From positions 1-44,052 of the forward strand of contig CALWRM010000139.1 of assembly GCA_944383925.1 (NCBI GenBank): 44,052 nt of DNA, given 5' to 3'. The stretch's first letter is position 1. Every line of letters begins with the position of its first letter. The position numbers and the translations under genes were made by a program. This document shows positions 8,478 through 16,450 of this stretch, one piece after another. A model generated the notes under the pieces. That model was not told where the DNA came from. It worked only from the letters and a program-made list of their open reading frames with translations, and did not search any database. Origin of the DNA: an uncultured Clostridia bacterium (GTDB lineage: Bacteria > Bacillota > Clostridia > Christensenellales > UBA1750).

Positions 8478-9797
8478 TTATTCGGCCTTCGCGGGCTCTT
8501 CCTCGCTCTTCTTCTCGACTTCCACGGCCTTTTCCATTAGAAGGTCGATCACCTTCTGGGAAACCACCATGTCCTTGAAGTACTCCTTGTCCTGCTCGGA
8601 CAGCGTCTCCTTCAGCTCCTCGGCGCTGCGCTCGGACTCCTTGGCGTACTTGAGGATCTCGTTTTCCACATCCTCGTCGGTGGCCTGGATGTTCTCGGCC
8701 ACGCGCACCGCATCCAGCACCAGCTCCGCACGCACGCGGGAAGCGGCCTGGGCGTCGTACTGCTTGCGCAGATCCTCCATGGTCTGGCCGGTGTACTTGA
8801 GGAAGTCCTCCATCTTCAGGCCCTGGTAACTCATGCGCATGGACATGTCGTTGATCATGGCGTCGATCTGCCTCTCCACCATGGGACGGGGCACGTCCAC
8901 CTGGGCGTTCTGGCTGACAGTTTCGATGAGGGCGTCCATCTGGGCGTTCCTGGCGCGGTTCTTTGCCTGCTCCTCCAGTTTGGCCCTGATGTCGGCTTTA
9001 TATTCATCCAGGGTGTCGAACTCGGAGGCCTCGCTGGCGAACTCGTCGTTCAGCTCGGGCACTTCCTTTTCCTTCACCTCATGCACGACCACGTGGAACA
9101 CCGCGTCCTTGCCGGCCAGCTCGGTGGCCCTGTAGTCCTCGGGGAAGGTCACGCAAACGTCCTTCTCCTCGTCCTTGGAAACGCCTTCCAGCTGCTCCTC
9201 AAAGCCGGGGATGAAGGTGCCGGAGCCCAGCACCAGCGGGAAGTTCTCGCTCTTGCCGCCCTCAAAGGCCACGCCGTCAACGGTGCCCAGATAATCGATG
9301 CTCACGCGGTCGCCCATCTTGGAGGGACGATCCACATCCACCCAGCGGGAAACGCGCTCCTGGGCGCTCTTGAGCTCGGCCTCGACCTCGGCGTCGGTCA
9401 CCTCGGCGCTGATCTTGGGGATCTCCACGCCGAAGTACTGGCCCAGGGTCACCTCAGGACGCACATAGACCTTGGCGGTGAACACGCAATCCTCGCCCGG
9501 GCCGATGGACTCGATGTCCACCTCGGGCTGATCGACGGGATGTATATCAAGCTCTTCCACGGCCTTGTCATAGGCGTCGGGAAGCAGGGTGTTGAAGGCT
9601 TCTTCCACCAGCACGCCCTGGCCGTAATAGTTTTCAATCACCTTGCGGGGCGCCTTGCCCTTGCGGAAGCCGGGCACGCTCAGCCTGCCGCGCAGCTTGT
9701 GATAGGCGGTGTTCATGCCGCTTTCAAACGCCTCGGCCGAAAGGGTCACCGTCAGCTTAACCTGGTTGGACGAAAGTTTTTCCATCGTAGCGCTCAT
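8478..9797 (-). CDS. tig: Trigger factor, ribosome-associated chaperone
   Basis: 439 residues from the ATG at 9797, which has GGAGGG 8 bases upstream; the open frame continues further upstream without family-like sequence. The ribosome-binding signature VPGFRKGKAPR is at residues 41-51. The middle FKBP-type prolyl isomerase domain begins at GDRVSIDYLG, with FEGGKSENFPLVLGSG and FIPGFEEQLEG. The long helical C-terminal chaperone arms follow. The protein binds nascent chains at the ribosome exit. It is the first gene of tig-clpP-clpX and has a good promoter. Confidence 0.96.
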   Translation of the reverse strand: MSATMEKLSSNQVKLTVTLSAEAFESGMNTAYHKLRGRLSVPGFRKGKAPRKVIENYYGQGVLVEEAFNTLLPDAYDKAVEELDIHPVDQPEVDIESIGPGEDCVFTAKVYVRPEVTLGQYFGVEIPKISAEVTDAEVEAELKSAQERVSRWVDVDRPSKMGDRVSIDYLGTVDGVAFEGGKSENFPLVLGSGTFIPGFEEQLEGVSKDEEKDVCVTFPEDYRATELAGKDAVFHVVVHEVKEKEVPELNDEFASEASEFDTLDEYKADIRAKLEEQAKNRARNAQMDALIETVSQNAQVDVPRPMVERQIDAMINDMSMRMSYQGLKMEDFLKYTGQTMEDLRKQYDAQAASRVRAELVLDAVRVAENIQATDEDVENEILKYAKESERSAEELKETLSEQDKEYFKDMVVSQKVIDLLMEKAVEVEKKSEEEPAKAE

Positions 9798-9881
9798 TAG
9801 CCATGCCCTCCATGTGCTCCTCTTTACGACAAAGCGAGCAGTTGTTAAACCCAGCTTTCTCTCAAAAGCGGTATCCAATGG

Positions 9882-9911
9882 ATGATAGCATGGAAAGTAA
9901 GGCAAAGTCAA
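9882..9911 (-). promoter_or_regulatory. sigma-A promoter of tig
   Basis: On the minus strand TTGACT (-35, 9906-9911), 18-base spacer, TATCAT (-10, 9882-9887). Each hexamer matches 5/6. It lies about 85 bases upstream of the tig start. Confidence 0.75.
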
Positions 9912-9980
9912 TGCGCAAAGCCAGGGTTTGCTTGAAATTAACCAAAGGTTTCCCGGACAGGCAGGGGGCAAAAAGTCCGA

Positions 9981-10010
9981 TTAAGTCATCGGGCCGCGGC
10001 ATAGTATAAA
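9981..10010 (+). promoter_or_regulatory. Weak candidate promoter for the 10054 gene
   Basis: TATAAA (10005-10010) with TTAAGT (9981-9986) 18 bases upstream. The -10 is good, the -35 matches only 3/6. Position, about 45 bases before the start codon, is right. Confidence 0.35.
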
Positions 10011-10053
10011 GGGACGTGAAAAAGACATTTGTATCGGAAAGGAAGTTATCGCC

Positions 10054-10467
10054 ATGACCCCTTCCCGTTCCCTTCCCTCCACCCTGTATCATGCCCGGCT
10101 CCACCTCAGCGACCAGCGCCGCCTGCTCCCCTGTCCCGGGCTGCAGGGCCAGGTGCGCAAGGCCTATCCGCTGCTGAGCCAGTGCCACGTGCAGCTGGTG
10201 GGCTCCCTTGGCCCCGACGGCGAGGAGCGCACCCGCTGGCAATATCTGCTCTCTGTGCCGGTGATGCTGCTTTGCGAAAACTCCGCCTCCTGCGTTTCCC
10301 TGGGGCTATATCCCGAGCTTTCCACCCCGCTGCCGGAGGAAACCATGCGCTTTTCCGGCAACCTGCACCTGGACGTCTCCCTACCGGAGCTTTCCGCCTC
10401 CTTGGCCGGGCCGGAGCTTTATGAATTGCGCTTTTCCGCCAGGGTTTCGATGTATCTTTCGGTCTAG
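10054..10467 (+). CDS. Unrecognised 137-residue protein
   Basis: I do not recognise this protein. The ATG at 10054 has a clear binding site (GGAAAGGAAG, 8 bases upstream) and the frame uses codons like its neighbours, so it is likely real. There is no signal peptide and no clear membrane helix. The sequence alternates short hydrophobic and polar strands, which suggests a small beta-rich soluble domain. It stands alone between the divergent tig operon and the ABC-F gene, which has its own promoter only 18 bases downstream of this stop codon. Confidence 0.65.
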   Translation: MTPSRSLPSTLYHARLHLSDQRRLLPCPGLQGQVRKAYPLLSQCHVQLVGSLGPDGEERTRWQYLLSVPVMLLCENSASCVSLGLYPELSTPLPEETMRFSGNLHLDVSLPELSASLAGPELYELRFSARVSMYLSV

Positions 10468-10484
10468 GCGCGTCCGTCTTTTGC

Positions 10485-10513
10485 TTGACAGGCGGGAAAG
10501 GGCCCTTTATACT
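10485..10513 (+). promoter_or_regulatory. Near-consensus sigma-A promoter of the ABC-F leader
   Basis: TTGACA (10485-10490), 17-base spacer, TATACT (10508-10513): 6/6 and 5/6. Transcription should start near 10520, leaving a leader of roughly 260 bases before the ABC-F start. Confidence 0.9.
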
Positions 10514-10547
10514 GGTGTCAGACTAGGGACGATAGGAGATGAAAGGG

Positions 10548-10568
10548 ATGTCGAAGGCCTCCTTGTAA
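10548..10568 (+). CDS. Putative 6-codon leader peptide upstream of the ABC-F gene
   Basis: A tiny ORF reading MSKASL then TAA, beginning at ATG 10548. AGGAG at 10534-10538 is 9 bases upstream. An earlier in-frame ATG at 10539 would give MKGMSKASL but touches the binding site. Its last codons (GCC TCC TTG) are part of the left arm of the terminator at 10555-10641, so a ribosome held on this ORF would block the hairpin. That is the known layout of antibiotic-sensing leaders of ABC-F resistance genes. No protein-level evidence is possible for so short an ORF. Confidence 0.55.
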   Translation: MSKASL

Positions 10569-10641
10569 GCGCGCACACAGCGGCCCCGTTTCAGCGGTTT
10601 GGCGCAAAATGGCCGTGCAAGCGCAAGGAGTCTGCCTTTTT
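10555..10641 (+). terminator. Attenuator-type terminator in the ABC-F leader
   Basis: Four short helices stack into one long arm: 10555-10564 with 625-630 and 634-637 (AGGC CTCCTT / AAGGAG..GCCT), 569-576 with 615-618 and 621-624 (GCGC GCAC / GTGC..GCGC), and 582-585 with 611-614 (GGCC/GGCC). A run of T follows directly (638-641). It lies inside the ABC-F transcript, before the gene. Confidence 0.65.
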
Positions 10642-10683
10642 CTCCCTCACTCTCGCCGCGTCCGTCGATGGGCGTTTCTTTCA

Positions 10684-10728
10684 GCGCGCGTAGGGAGAGG
10701 ACCATGCTTCCTGCGCGCGCCTTGTTTT
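10684..10728 (+). terminator. Second terminator-like hairpin that also masks a ribosome binding site
   Basis: GCGCGCG (10684-10690) pairs with CGCGCGC (10714-10720), and AGGGA (692-696) with TTCCT (708-712). CTTGTTTT follows. The GGGAGAGG in its left arm and loop is the best binding site for an alternative ABC-F start at 10704. Confidence 0.5.
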
Positions 10729-10781
10729 GCCCCGCCGCTCCGGGGCCCATGTCCGACCACGAAGGGAAAGGCGAATGCCCC

Positions 10782-12362
10782 ATGGCGCTCATCCAAATAC
10801 AAAACCTGAGCTTTCACTACGAAGGCAGTTACGACAACGTGTTCACCAACGCCAGTTTTCAGCTGGATACCGACTGGAAGCTGGGCTTCATCGCCCGCAA
10901 CGGCCGGGGAAAGACCACCCTGTTGCGCATCCTGGCCGGCGAGCTTGCCTATGCGGGCCGCATCGAAACGCCCGTGCGCTTCAGCCTCTTTCCGCCGGAG
11001 GTCACCCAGCCCCAGCGCAGCGCCCGCAGCGTCGCCAAGGGCTTGATCGGTCCCTACGAGGCCCTCGAGGCGGCGATGGCCGCCGCCCAGGACGACCCGG
11101 CCCAAAGCCAGGCCTACATCGACGCCCTGGACGAGTACTTGGCCCTGGACGGGTATGTCATCGACGCGCTGTTGGAAGCGGAAACCGGCAAGCTCGGCAT
11201 CCCTTCCGAGGCGCTGGAAAGGCCCTATGAGACCCTTTCCCAGGGCGAGCGCTCCAAGCTGCTGTTGGCGGCCCTCTTCCTGCGCAAGAACAACTTTCTG
11301 CTCATCGACGAGCCCACCAACCATCTGGACCTGGAGGCCAGGCAGCTGCTGGCGGCCTACCTCTCCGGCAAAAAGGGCTTCCTGCTGGTCTCCCACGACC
11401 GTTCCTTGCTGGATCCATGCATCGACCACGTGCTGACCATCGACCGGGACGGCCAGATCCGCCTGGAAAAGGGCAACTACTCCTCCTGGCAGGCCAACAA
11501 GGACCTGCAAGACCGCTTCGAACAGGAGGAAAACCAGCGCCTGCGCGGCGAAATCCGCCGCTTGCAACAAACTTCCCGGGAAAAATCCGACTGGGCCGAC
11601 CGCGTCGAGCGCAGCAAGATCGGCAGCCACAGCGCCGACCGGGGCTACGTGGGCGCCAGGTCCGCGGCCATGATGAAGAAGGCCAAGGCGCTGGAGCGGC
11701 GTTTGGACAAGGCCGTGGAGGACAAGTCCAAGCTGCTGCACAAGATCGAGGAGGCGGACGACCTAAAGCTCTCGCCCCTCGTCCACCCGTCCAAGCGGCT
11801 CTTCCGCCTGGAGCAGCTGGTGATCGATTACGGCAACCGGCCCCTGTTCTCCCCCATCAACCTGGACTTTTTTCAGGGGCAACGGCTCTGGCTTCGGGGC
11901 CGCAACGGCAGCGGCAAGTCCTCGCTGCTTCGCCTGCTCCTGGGGGAGGACGTTCCCCACAGCGGCCAGGTCTTCCTCGCCTCCGGGCTGACCATTTCCT
12001 TTGTTAGCCAGGACAGCTCCTTCTTGCGCGGCAGCCCCGTCGAGTACGCCCAGAGCCTGTCGCTGGATCAAAGCCTGTACCTGACCATCCTGCGCAAGCT
12101 GGGCTTCGAACGGGTGCAATTCGAAAAGGACATGGCCGATTTTTCCATGGGGCAGAAAAAGAAGGCGCTGCTGGCGGCCTCTCTTTGCCAAAGCGCCCAC
12201 CTCTACCTGTGGGACGAGCCCCTCAACTACATCGATTTGCTTTCGCGCGTGCAAATAGAAAACCTGCTGCTTAAGTTTCGTCCAAGCATGGTGTTCATCG
12301 AACACGACCGCAGCTTTTCCCAAAGGGTTTCCACGGAACTTCTTTCCTTGGAACCAATCTGA
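10782..12362 (+). CDS. ABC-F ATPase of the Lsa type (probable ribosome protection protein)
   Basis: 526 residues, two ATPase domains in one chain and no membrane helices, as in ABC-F proteins. Domain 1 has DTDWKLGF, then ARNGRGKTT (Walker A, residues 38-46; first glycine replaced by alanine), signature LSQGERSK and Walker B LLIDEPTNHLD. A charged linker follows. Domain 2 has RGRNGSGKSS, a divergent signature FSMGQKKK and LYLWDEPLNYIDL, close to Lsa-family resistance proteins (lincosamide, streptogramin A, pleuromutilin). These proteins bind the ribosome E site and dislodge the drug. The start at 10782 is chosen by family alignment; ATG 10704 in the same frame has a stronger binding site and would add 26 residues. 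The drug spectrum cannot be read from sequence. Confidence 0.88.
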   Translation: MALIQIQNLSFHYEGSYDNVFTNASFQLDTDWKLGFIARNGRGKTTLLRILAGELAYAGRIETPVRFSLFPPEVTQPQRSARSVAKGLIGPYEALEAAMAAAQDDPAQSQAYIDALDEYLALDGYVIDALLEAETGKLGIPSEALERPYETLSQGERSKLLLAALFLRKNNFLLIDEPTNHLDLEARQLLAAYLSGKKGFLLVSHDRSLLDPCIDHVLTIDRDGQIRLEKGNYSSWQANKDLQDRFEQEENQRLRGEIRRLQQTSREKSDWADRVERSKIGSHSADRGYVGARSAAMMKKAKALERRLDKAVEDKSKLLHKIEEADDLKLSPLVHPSKRLFRLEQLVIDYGNRPLFSPINLDFFQGQRLWLRGRNGSGKSSLLRLLLGEDVPHSGQVFLASGLTISFVSQDSSFLRGSPVEYAQSLSLDQSLYLTILRKLGFERVQFEKDMADFSMGQKKKALLAASLCQSAHLYLWDEPLNYIDLLSRVQIENLLLKFRPSMVFIEHDRSFSQRVSTELLSLEPI

Positions 12363-12455
12363 CCGCCCCAGGCCAGGGTAAAACGAGCGCAACCCAAGCA
12401 TACTAAGAGCCGAGCTGAAGAAGCAAGGCTTTGACCTTTGAAGGAGGGTTGCGAC

Positions 12456-14138
12456 TTGTATGGTATCGTATTGGTCTTGCAGCTGGTGGTTGGGCTGATC
12501 ATGGGGTTGTACTTCATGCGCCAGCTCAAGCGGCAAAAGCAGAGCGAGGGCGGGTCCAAGCATGAGTCCCATCAGGAGATGGAGACGCTGCGCCGCCTGC
12601 GTTCCATCCACCTCAACGTGCCGCTCAACGAGCAGGTGCGTCCCAAGGCCTTTTCGGACATCATCGGCCAAGAAGAGGGGATCGCCGCCCTGCAGGCGGT
12701 GCTTTGCGGGCCGAACCCCCAGCACGTGATCATCTACGGCCCGCCGGGCGTTGGCAAGACCTGCGCCGCCCGTCTGGTGCTGGAGGAGGCCAAGCGCAGG
12801 GGCGACAGCCCCTTCCGCAAGGACGCGCCCTTTATCGAGATGGACGCCACCTGCGCCCGTTTTGACGAGCGCGCCATCGCCGATCCCCTGATCGGCTCGG
12901 TGCACGACCCCATCTACCAGGGGGCGGGGCCCTTGGGCATCCAGGGCGTGCCCCAGCCCAAGCCGGGCGCGGTCACCAAGGCCCACGGGGGCATCCTCTT
13001 TCTGGACGAGATCGGCGAGCTGCACCCCATGCAGATGAACAAGCTGCTCAAGGTGCTGGAGGACCGCAAGGTGATGCTGGAGTCCGCCTACTACGCCGAG
13101 TCCGACCGCAACATCCCAAGGCATATCCACGACATCTTCAAAAACGGCCTGCCCGCGGACTTCCGCCTGGTGGGCGCCACCACCCGCAGCCCCGAGGACA
13201 TCTCCCCCGCCCTGCGCTCGCGCTGCATGGAGATCTTCTTCCGCCCCCTCAACGCCAGCCAGACCGCGCAGATCGCCAGAAACTGCGCCGCCTCGGCGGG
13301 CTTTGAGCTGGAAAAGGGCGTGGACCTATACATCGGTTCCTATTCCGAAGGCGGCCGCGACGCCGCCAACCTGGTCCAAGTGGCCGCCGGCATCGCCAGG
13401 AGCGAGCGGCGCAGCGCCATCCGCATCTCCGATGTGGAGTACGTCATCCGCACCGGCGCCTATGTGAAACGGCCCGACCGCCATCTGCCCGGCGGGGCCC
13501 AGGTGGGCAAGGTGTTCGGCCTGGCCGTCAGCGGCGCAGGCCAGGGCCTGGTGCTGCCCATCGAGGCCGTCGCCTTCCCCCACGAGGGAACGACCCCTTC
13601 CGCCTGGCAGGCCACGGGCATCGTGGACAACGAACAGCTGAACATGGGGGCCAAGACCGTCGTGCGGCGCTCCACCGCCTCCGGCGCGCTGGAAAACGTG
13701 CGCTCCGTGCTCAAGGGCATGGGGTTGGCCGTGGAGCGCTACGACGTGCATTTGGACTTTCCCGGCGGCATGCCCGTGGACGGCCCCTCCGCCGGCGTCG
13801 CCATGGGCGCGGCGGTCTATTCCGCCATCACCGGCCAGAGCCTGCGCCAATCCATGGCCATGACCGGCGAGTTGGGCCTGGACGGCAGCGTGCTGCCCGT
13901 GGGCGGCGTGCCCGCCAAGGTGGAGGCCGCCCTGGAGGCCGGCGCGGAGCTGGTGCTCATCCCCAGGGAAAACTGGCAGCAGCGCTTCGAGGGAGATCCC
14001 AGGGTGCGGGTAGCGGATAGCTTTGCCCAGGCGCTGGAGTGGCTGCGCGCCCCCGCCCTGCCCGAAGCCGAGACGCCGGCCGCCTTGCCCGAGCCCGTGG
14101 CGGTGCTGGCCGCGGAGCCCGGCGCCACCGGCGGCTAG
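12456..14138 (+). CDS. lonB: LonB-type membrane-anchored ATP-dependent protease
   Basis: 560 residues from a TTG at 12456, which has AAGGAGGG 7 bases upstream. One N-terminal membrane helix (residues ~2-20) anchors the protein, which is typical of the Bacillus/Clostridium LonB that acts in sporulating cells. The AAA+ part has PNPQHVIIYGPPGVGKT (Walker A at ~95-102) and GGILFLDEIGEL (Walker B). The C-terminal Lon protease domain keeps the Ser-Lys dyad: S445 in DGPSAGVAM and K488 in GGVPAKVEAAL, 43 residues apart as in other Lon proteases. It has no large N-terminal substrate domain like LonA. The tail after ~530 is Ala/Pro/Glu-rich and probably disordered. It sits between two drug-defence genes, probably by chance. 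Confidence 0.93.
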   Translation: MYGIVLVLQLVVGLIMGLYFMRQLKRQKQSEGGSKHESHQEMETLRRLRSIHLNVPLNEQVRPKAFSDIIGQEEGIAALQAVLCGPNPQHVIIYGPPGVGKTCAARLVLEEAKRRGDSPFRKDAPFIEMDATCARFDERAIADPLIGSVHDPIYQGAGPLGIQGVPQPKPGAVTKAHGGILFLDEIGELHPMQMNKLLKVLEDRKVMLESAYYAESDRNIPRHIHDIFKNGLPADFRLVGATTRSPEDISPALRSRCMEIFFRPLNASQTAQIARNCAASAGFELEKGVDLYIGSYSEGGRDAANLVQVAAGIARSERRSAIRISDVEYVIRTGAYVKRPDRHLPGGAQVGKVFGLAVSGAGQGLVLPIEAVAFPHEGTTPSAWQATGIVDNEQLNMGAKTVVRRSTASGALENVRSVLKGMGLAVERYDVHLDFPGGMPVDGPSAGVAMGAAVYSAITGQSLRQSMAMTGELGLDGSVLPVGGVPAKVEAALEAGAELVLIPRENWQQRFEGDPRVRVADSFAQALEWLRAPALPEAETPAALPEPVAVLAAEPGATGG

Positions 14139-14220
14139 GCGGCCGCCTGCGCCATGGGGGGCGCGTCGCCGCCTTCCTCGATAAATTCTAAGAAAATCTT
14201 ACAGATGTTTCAATTTCTTC

Positions 14221-14249
14221 TTGCATGGTCCCAAGGGCTATGCTATACT
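14221..14249 (+). promoter_or_regulatory. Promoter of the ABC exporter leader
   Basis: TTGCAT (14221-14226), 17-base spacer, TATACT (14244-14249) with an extended TG at 14241-14242. Transcription should start near 14256, giving a leader of over 300 bases. Confidence 0.75.
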
Positions 14250-14294
14250 ACAATCACTTTGGACCGCATTTGGAACGAAAGGAGGCTCCATCGC

Positions 14295-14414
14295 ATGACC
14301 ATGCGCGCTTTGATCAACGATATTCTCGGTTGCTTTGGCGGTACGGCCGTGCAGGGCTTTTGTTTCGTGGCTGGCGGTCCCCTATGTAAGGGGCTTCCCC
14401 GGGCCTCTTCATGA
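14295..14414 (+). CDS. Putative 39-codon leader ORF upstream of the ABC exporter pair
   Basis: ATG at 14295 is preceded by AAAGGAGG with 9-base spacing, one of the best binding sites in the window. The peptide starts MTMRALINDILGCFGG and ends LPRASS before TGA; it has no recognisable domain. It lies between the promoter at 14221-14249 and the terminator at 14491-14514, ahead of a heterodimeric exporter. This is the order seen for bmrB-bmrC-bmrD of Bacillus subtilis, where translation of the bmrB leader controls readthrough. The similarity to BmrB is in layout and size class, not in sequence that I can align. Confidence 0.55.
   Translation: MTMRALINDILGCFGGTAVQGFCFVAGGPLCKGLPRASS
14379..14393 (+). 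repeat. Small hairpin inside the leader ORF
   Basis: CCCCT (14379-14383) pairs with AGGGG (14389-14393) around 5 bases, within the last third of the leader ORF. It could be an element of switching RNA structure; alone it proves nothing. Confidence 0.35.
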
Positions 14415-14490
14415 CCCGGTCCCAGGTTGCCGCCCCTCCCCTTCCCCGCAAGGGTTTGGAGATGCCGAACACGCCACGAGACAGCGCCCT

Positions 14491-14514
14491 GCGCCGTCCG
14501 CGGCGTTTCTTTTT
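14491..14514 (+). terminator. Terminator between the leader ORF and the ABC exporter genes
   Basis: CGCCG (14492-14496), loop TCCG, CGGCG (14501-14505), then TTTCTTTTT. An outer ACGCC (14471-14475) can pair alternatively with GGCGT (14502-14506), so two structures compete. It lies 60 bases before the first exporter gene, on the same transcript. Confidence 0.65.
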
Positions 14515-14573
14515 GCCCCGACACCTTTCGCCCGCTCCCCCAATGGGGTGCGCTGGCGCATCGATAGAAAGGA

Positions 14574-16391
14574 GTGACCTTTACGAACAACCGACGCATG
14601 CTGCTCGTCCGCTCGCTCATGAAGGGCAACACCGGCTATTACGTTGGGGCCATCCTGTCCACGCTCGGCATGGTGGTCATCAACTACATCACGCCCCTGT
14701 TGCTCTCCCTGGTGCTGGACAGCGTGCTGGGCGAGACGGAACCCAACGGGCCGGGGTTCATGATCGCCTGGTACCAATGGATGGGCGGCCGCCAAGCCCT
14801 GCTCAACAACCTATGGATCTGCGGCCTATGGCTGGTGCTGCTCAACGTGGGCGGCGGCCTGTTTCAGTTCCTCAACGGCCGCCTGAGCGCGGTGGCCTCG
14901 GAAAACATCGCCCGCACCCTGCGCAACCGGCTCTACAACCACCTTTCCCGCCTGGAGTTCAACTACCATGTCAAGGCCGAAACCGGCGACCTGATCCAGC
15001 GCTGCACCTCCGACGTGGAGACCGTGCGCCGCTTTCTTTCCACCCAGCTGGTGCAGATCGTCCGCGCCGTGGCCATGATGGTCATCGCCCTGTGCATCCT
15101 CCTGCCGCTCAACCGGCCCCTTACCCTGGTGGCCATGGCGATGGTGCCGCTGATCTTCCTGTTCTCGATGCTGTTCTTCAGGCTGGTGATCAAGCGCTTC
15201 CGCGAGTCCGACGAGGCGGAGGGCGTCATGAGCGCCACCTTGCAGGAGAACCTCACCGGCATGCGCGTGGTGCGGGCCTTTGGCCGCCAGCGCTTTGAGA
15301 CGGAGAAGTTCGACCAAAGGTCCAGCGATTTCCGCCGCAAGACCGACCACTTTCTCAAGCTGCTCGCCTGGTACTGGTCCGCCTCGGACTTCATGTGCAT
15401 GGCCCAGACGGGGCTGGTGCTGATCGTGGGCATCTTCCTGTGCATCCGGGGCGAGATCTCCCTGGGCACGCTGGTGGTCTTCACCCAGTATGAAAGCATG
15501 CTGCTCTGGCCCGTGCGGCAAATGGGCCGTATCCTGGCCGACATGGGCAAGTCCATGGTCTCCTTGGACCGCTTGGACGAGATCCTGCTGCAAAAGCCGG
15601 AGAGCGATGCGCCGGACTCCGTGGAGCCCCCCATCGACGGCGACATCGTCTTTCGCAACGTCTCCTTCGCCTACAACGACGACAACCCGGTGCTGCAAAA
15701 CCTCTCCCTCACCATTCCCCGCGGCAAGACCGTGGCCATCCTCGGCGCGACGGGCAGCGGCAAGTCTACCTTGGTGCACCTCTTGCAGCGCCTCTACGAA
15801 TACCGCTCCGGCTCCATCACCATCGGCGGCGTGGAGCTTAACCGCATCAAAAAGCGTTGGCTGCGCGAGCATGTGGGCATCGTGTTGCAGGAGCCCTTCC
15901 TCTATTCCAAGGACATTCGCGAAAACATCCGCATCGTCAACCCCGACCTGCCCGAGGAAGCCGTGTTCGAAGCGGCGCACATCGCCTGCATCCACGAGGG
16001 CATCCTGGAGTTTGAACGGGGGTATGACACCATCGTGGGCGAGCGGGGCGTAACCCTGTCCGGCGGGCAGAAACAGCGCGTGGCCATCGCCAGAACCCTG
16101 CTGAAGGATAACGACGTGCTCATCTTCGACGATTCCCTCTCCGCCGTGGATACCCAGACCGACGCCTCCATCCGCGCCGCCCTCAAGCACAGCACGAAGA
16201 ACCTGACCACCATCATCATCTCCCACCGCATCACCACCCTTTCCGAGGCGGATCTGATCTTCGTGTTGGAAGACGGCCACATCGTCCAAAGCGGCACCCA
16301 TGAGGAGCTCAGCCGCCAGGAGGGCCTGTACAAGCGCGTCTGCTCCATACAAAACGCCCTGGAGACGGAGCTTGGCCAGACGCTGGCCTAG
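14574..16391 (+). CDS. Heterodimeric ABC exporter half, degenerate ATP site (BmrC-like)
   Basis: About 605 residues: six membrane helices (to ~330), then an ATPase domain. Walker A is GATGSGKST (~392), the signature is LSGGQKQR (~496), and the Walker B region reads VLIFDDSLSAVD, so the catalytic Glu after the Walker B Asp is replaced by Asp. Such a site hydrolyses ATP poorly, and this is the mark of one partner in heterodimeric exporters such as BmrC or TM287. The partner follows 59 bases downstream. The start is uncertain: GTG 14574 lies on the GGAG motif itself, while ATG 14598 begins LLVRSLMKGN with a weak site. A multidrug role is inferred from the pair type and leader; the substrate is unknown. 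Confidence 0.88.
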   Translation: MTFTNNRRMLLVRSLMKGNTGYYVGAILSTLGMVVINYITPLLLSLVLDSVLGETEPNGPGFMIAWYQWMGGRQALLNNLWICGLWLVLLNVGGGLFQFLNGRLSAVASENIARTLRNRLYNHLSRLEFNYHVKAETGDLIQRCTSDVETVRRFLSTQLVQIVRAVAMMVIALCILLPLNRPLTLVAMAMVPLIFLFSMLFFRLVIKRFRESDEAEGVMSATLQENLTGMRVVRAFGRQRFETEKFDQRSSDFRRKTDHFLKLLAWYWSASDFMCMAQTGLVLIVGIFLCIRGEISLGTLVVFTQYESMLLWPVRQMGRILADMGKSMVSLDRLDEILLQKPESDAPDSVEPPIDGDIVFRNVSFAYNDDNPVLQNLSLTIPRGKTVAILGATGSGKSTLVHLLQRLYEYRSGSITIGGVELNRIKKRWLREHVGIVLQEPFLYSKDIRENIRIVNPDLPEEAVFEAAHIACIHEGILEFERGYDTIVGERGVTLSGGQKQRVAIARTLLKDNDVLIFDDSLSAVDTQTDASIRAALKHSTKNLTTIIISHRITTLSEADLIFVLEDGHIVQSGTHEELSRQEGLYKRVCSIQNALETELGQTLA

Positions 16392-16450
16392 GGTTTCGCT
16401 CCCTCCCGGCGCTTCATCCTCTTTTATCAGATAAGGCAGGTGACTTTTCC

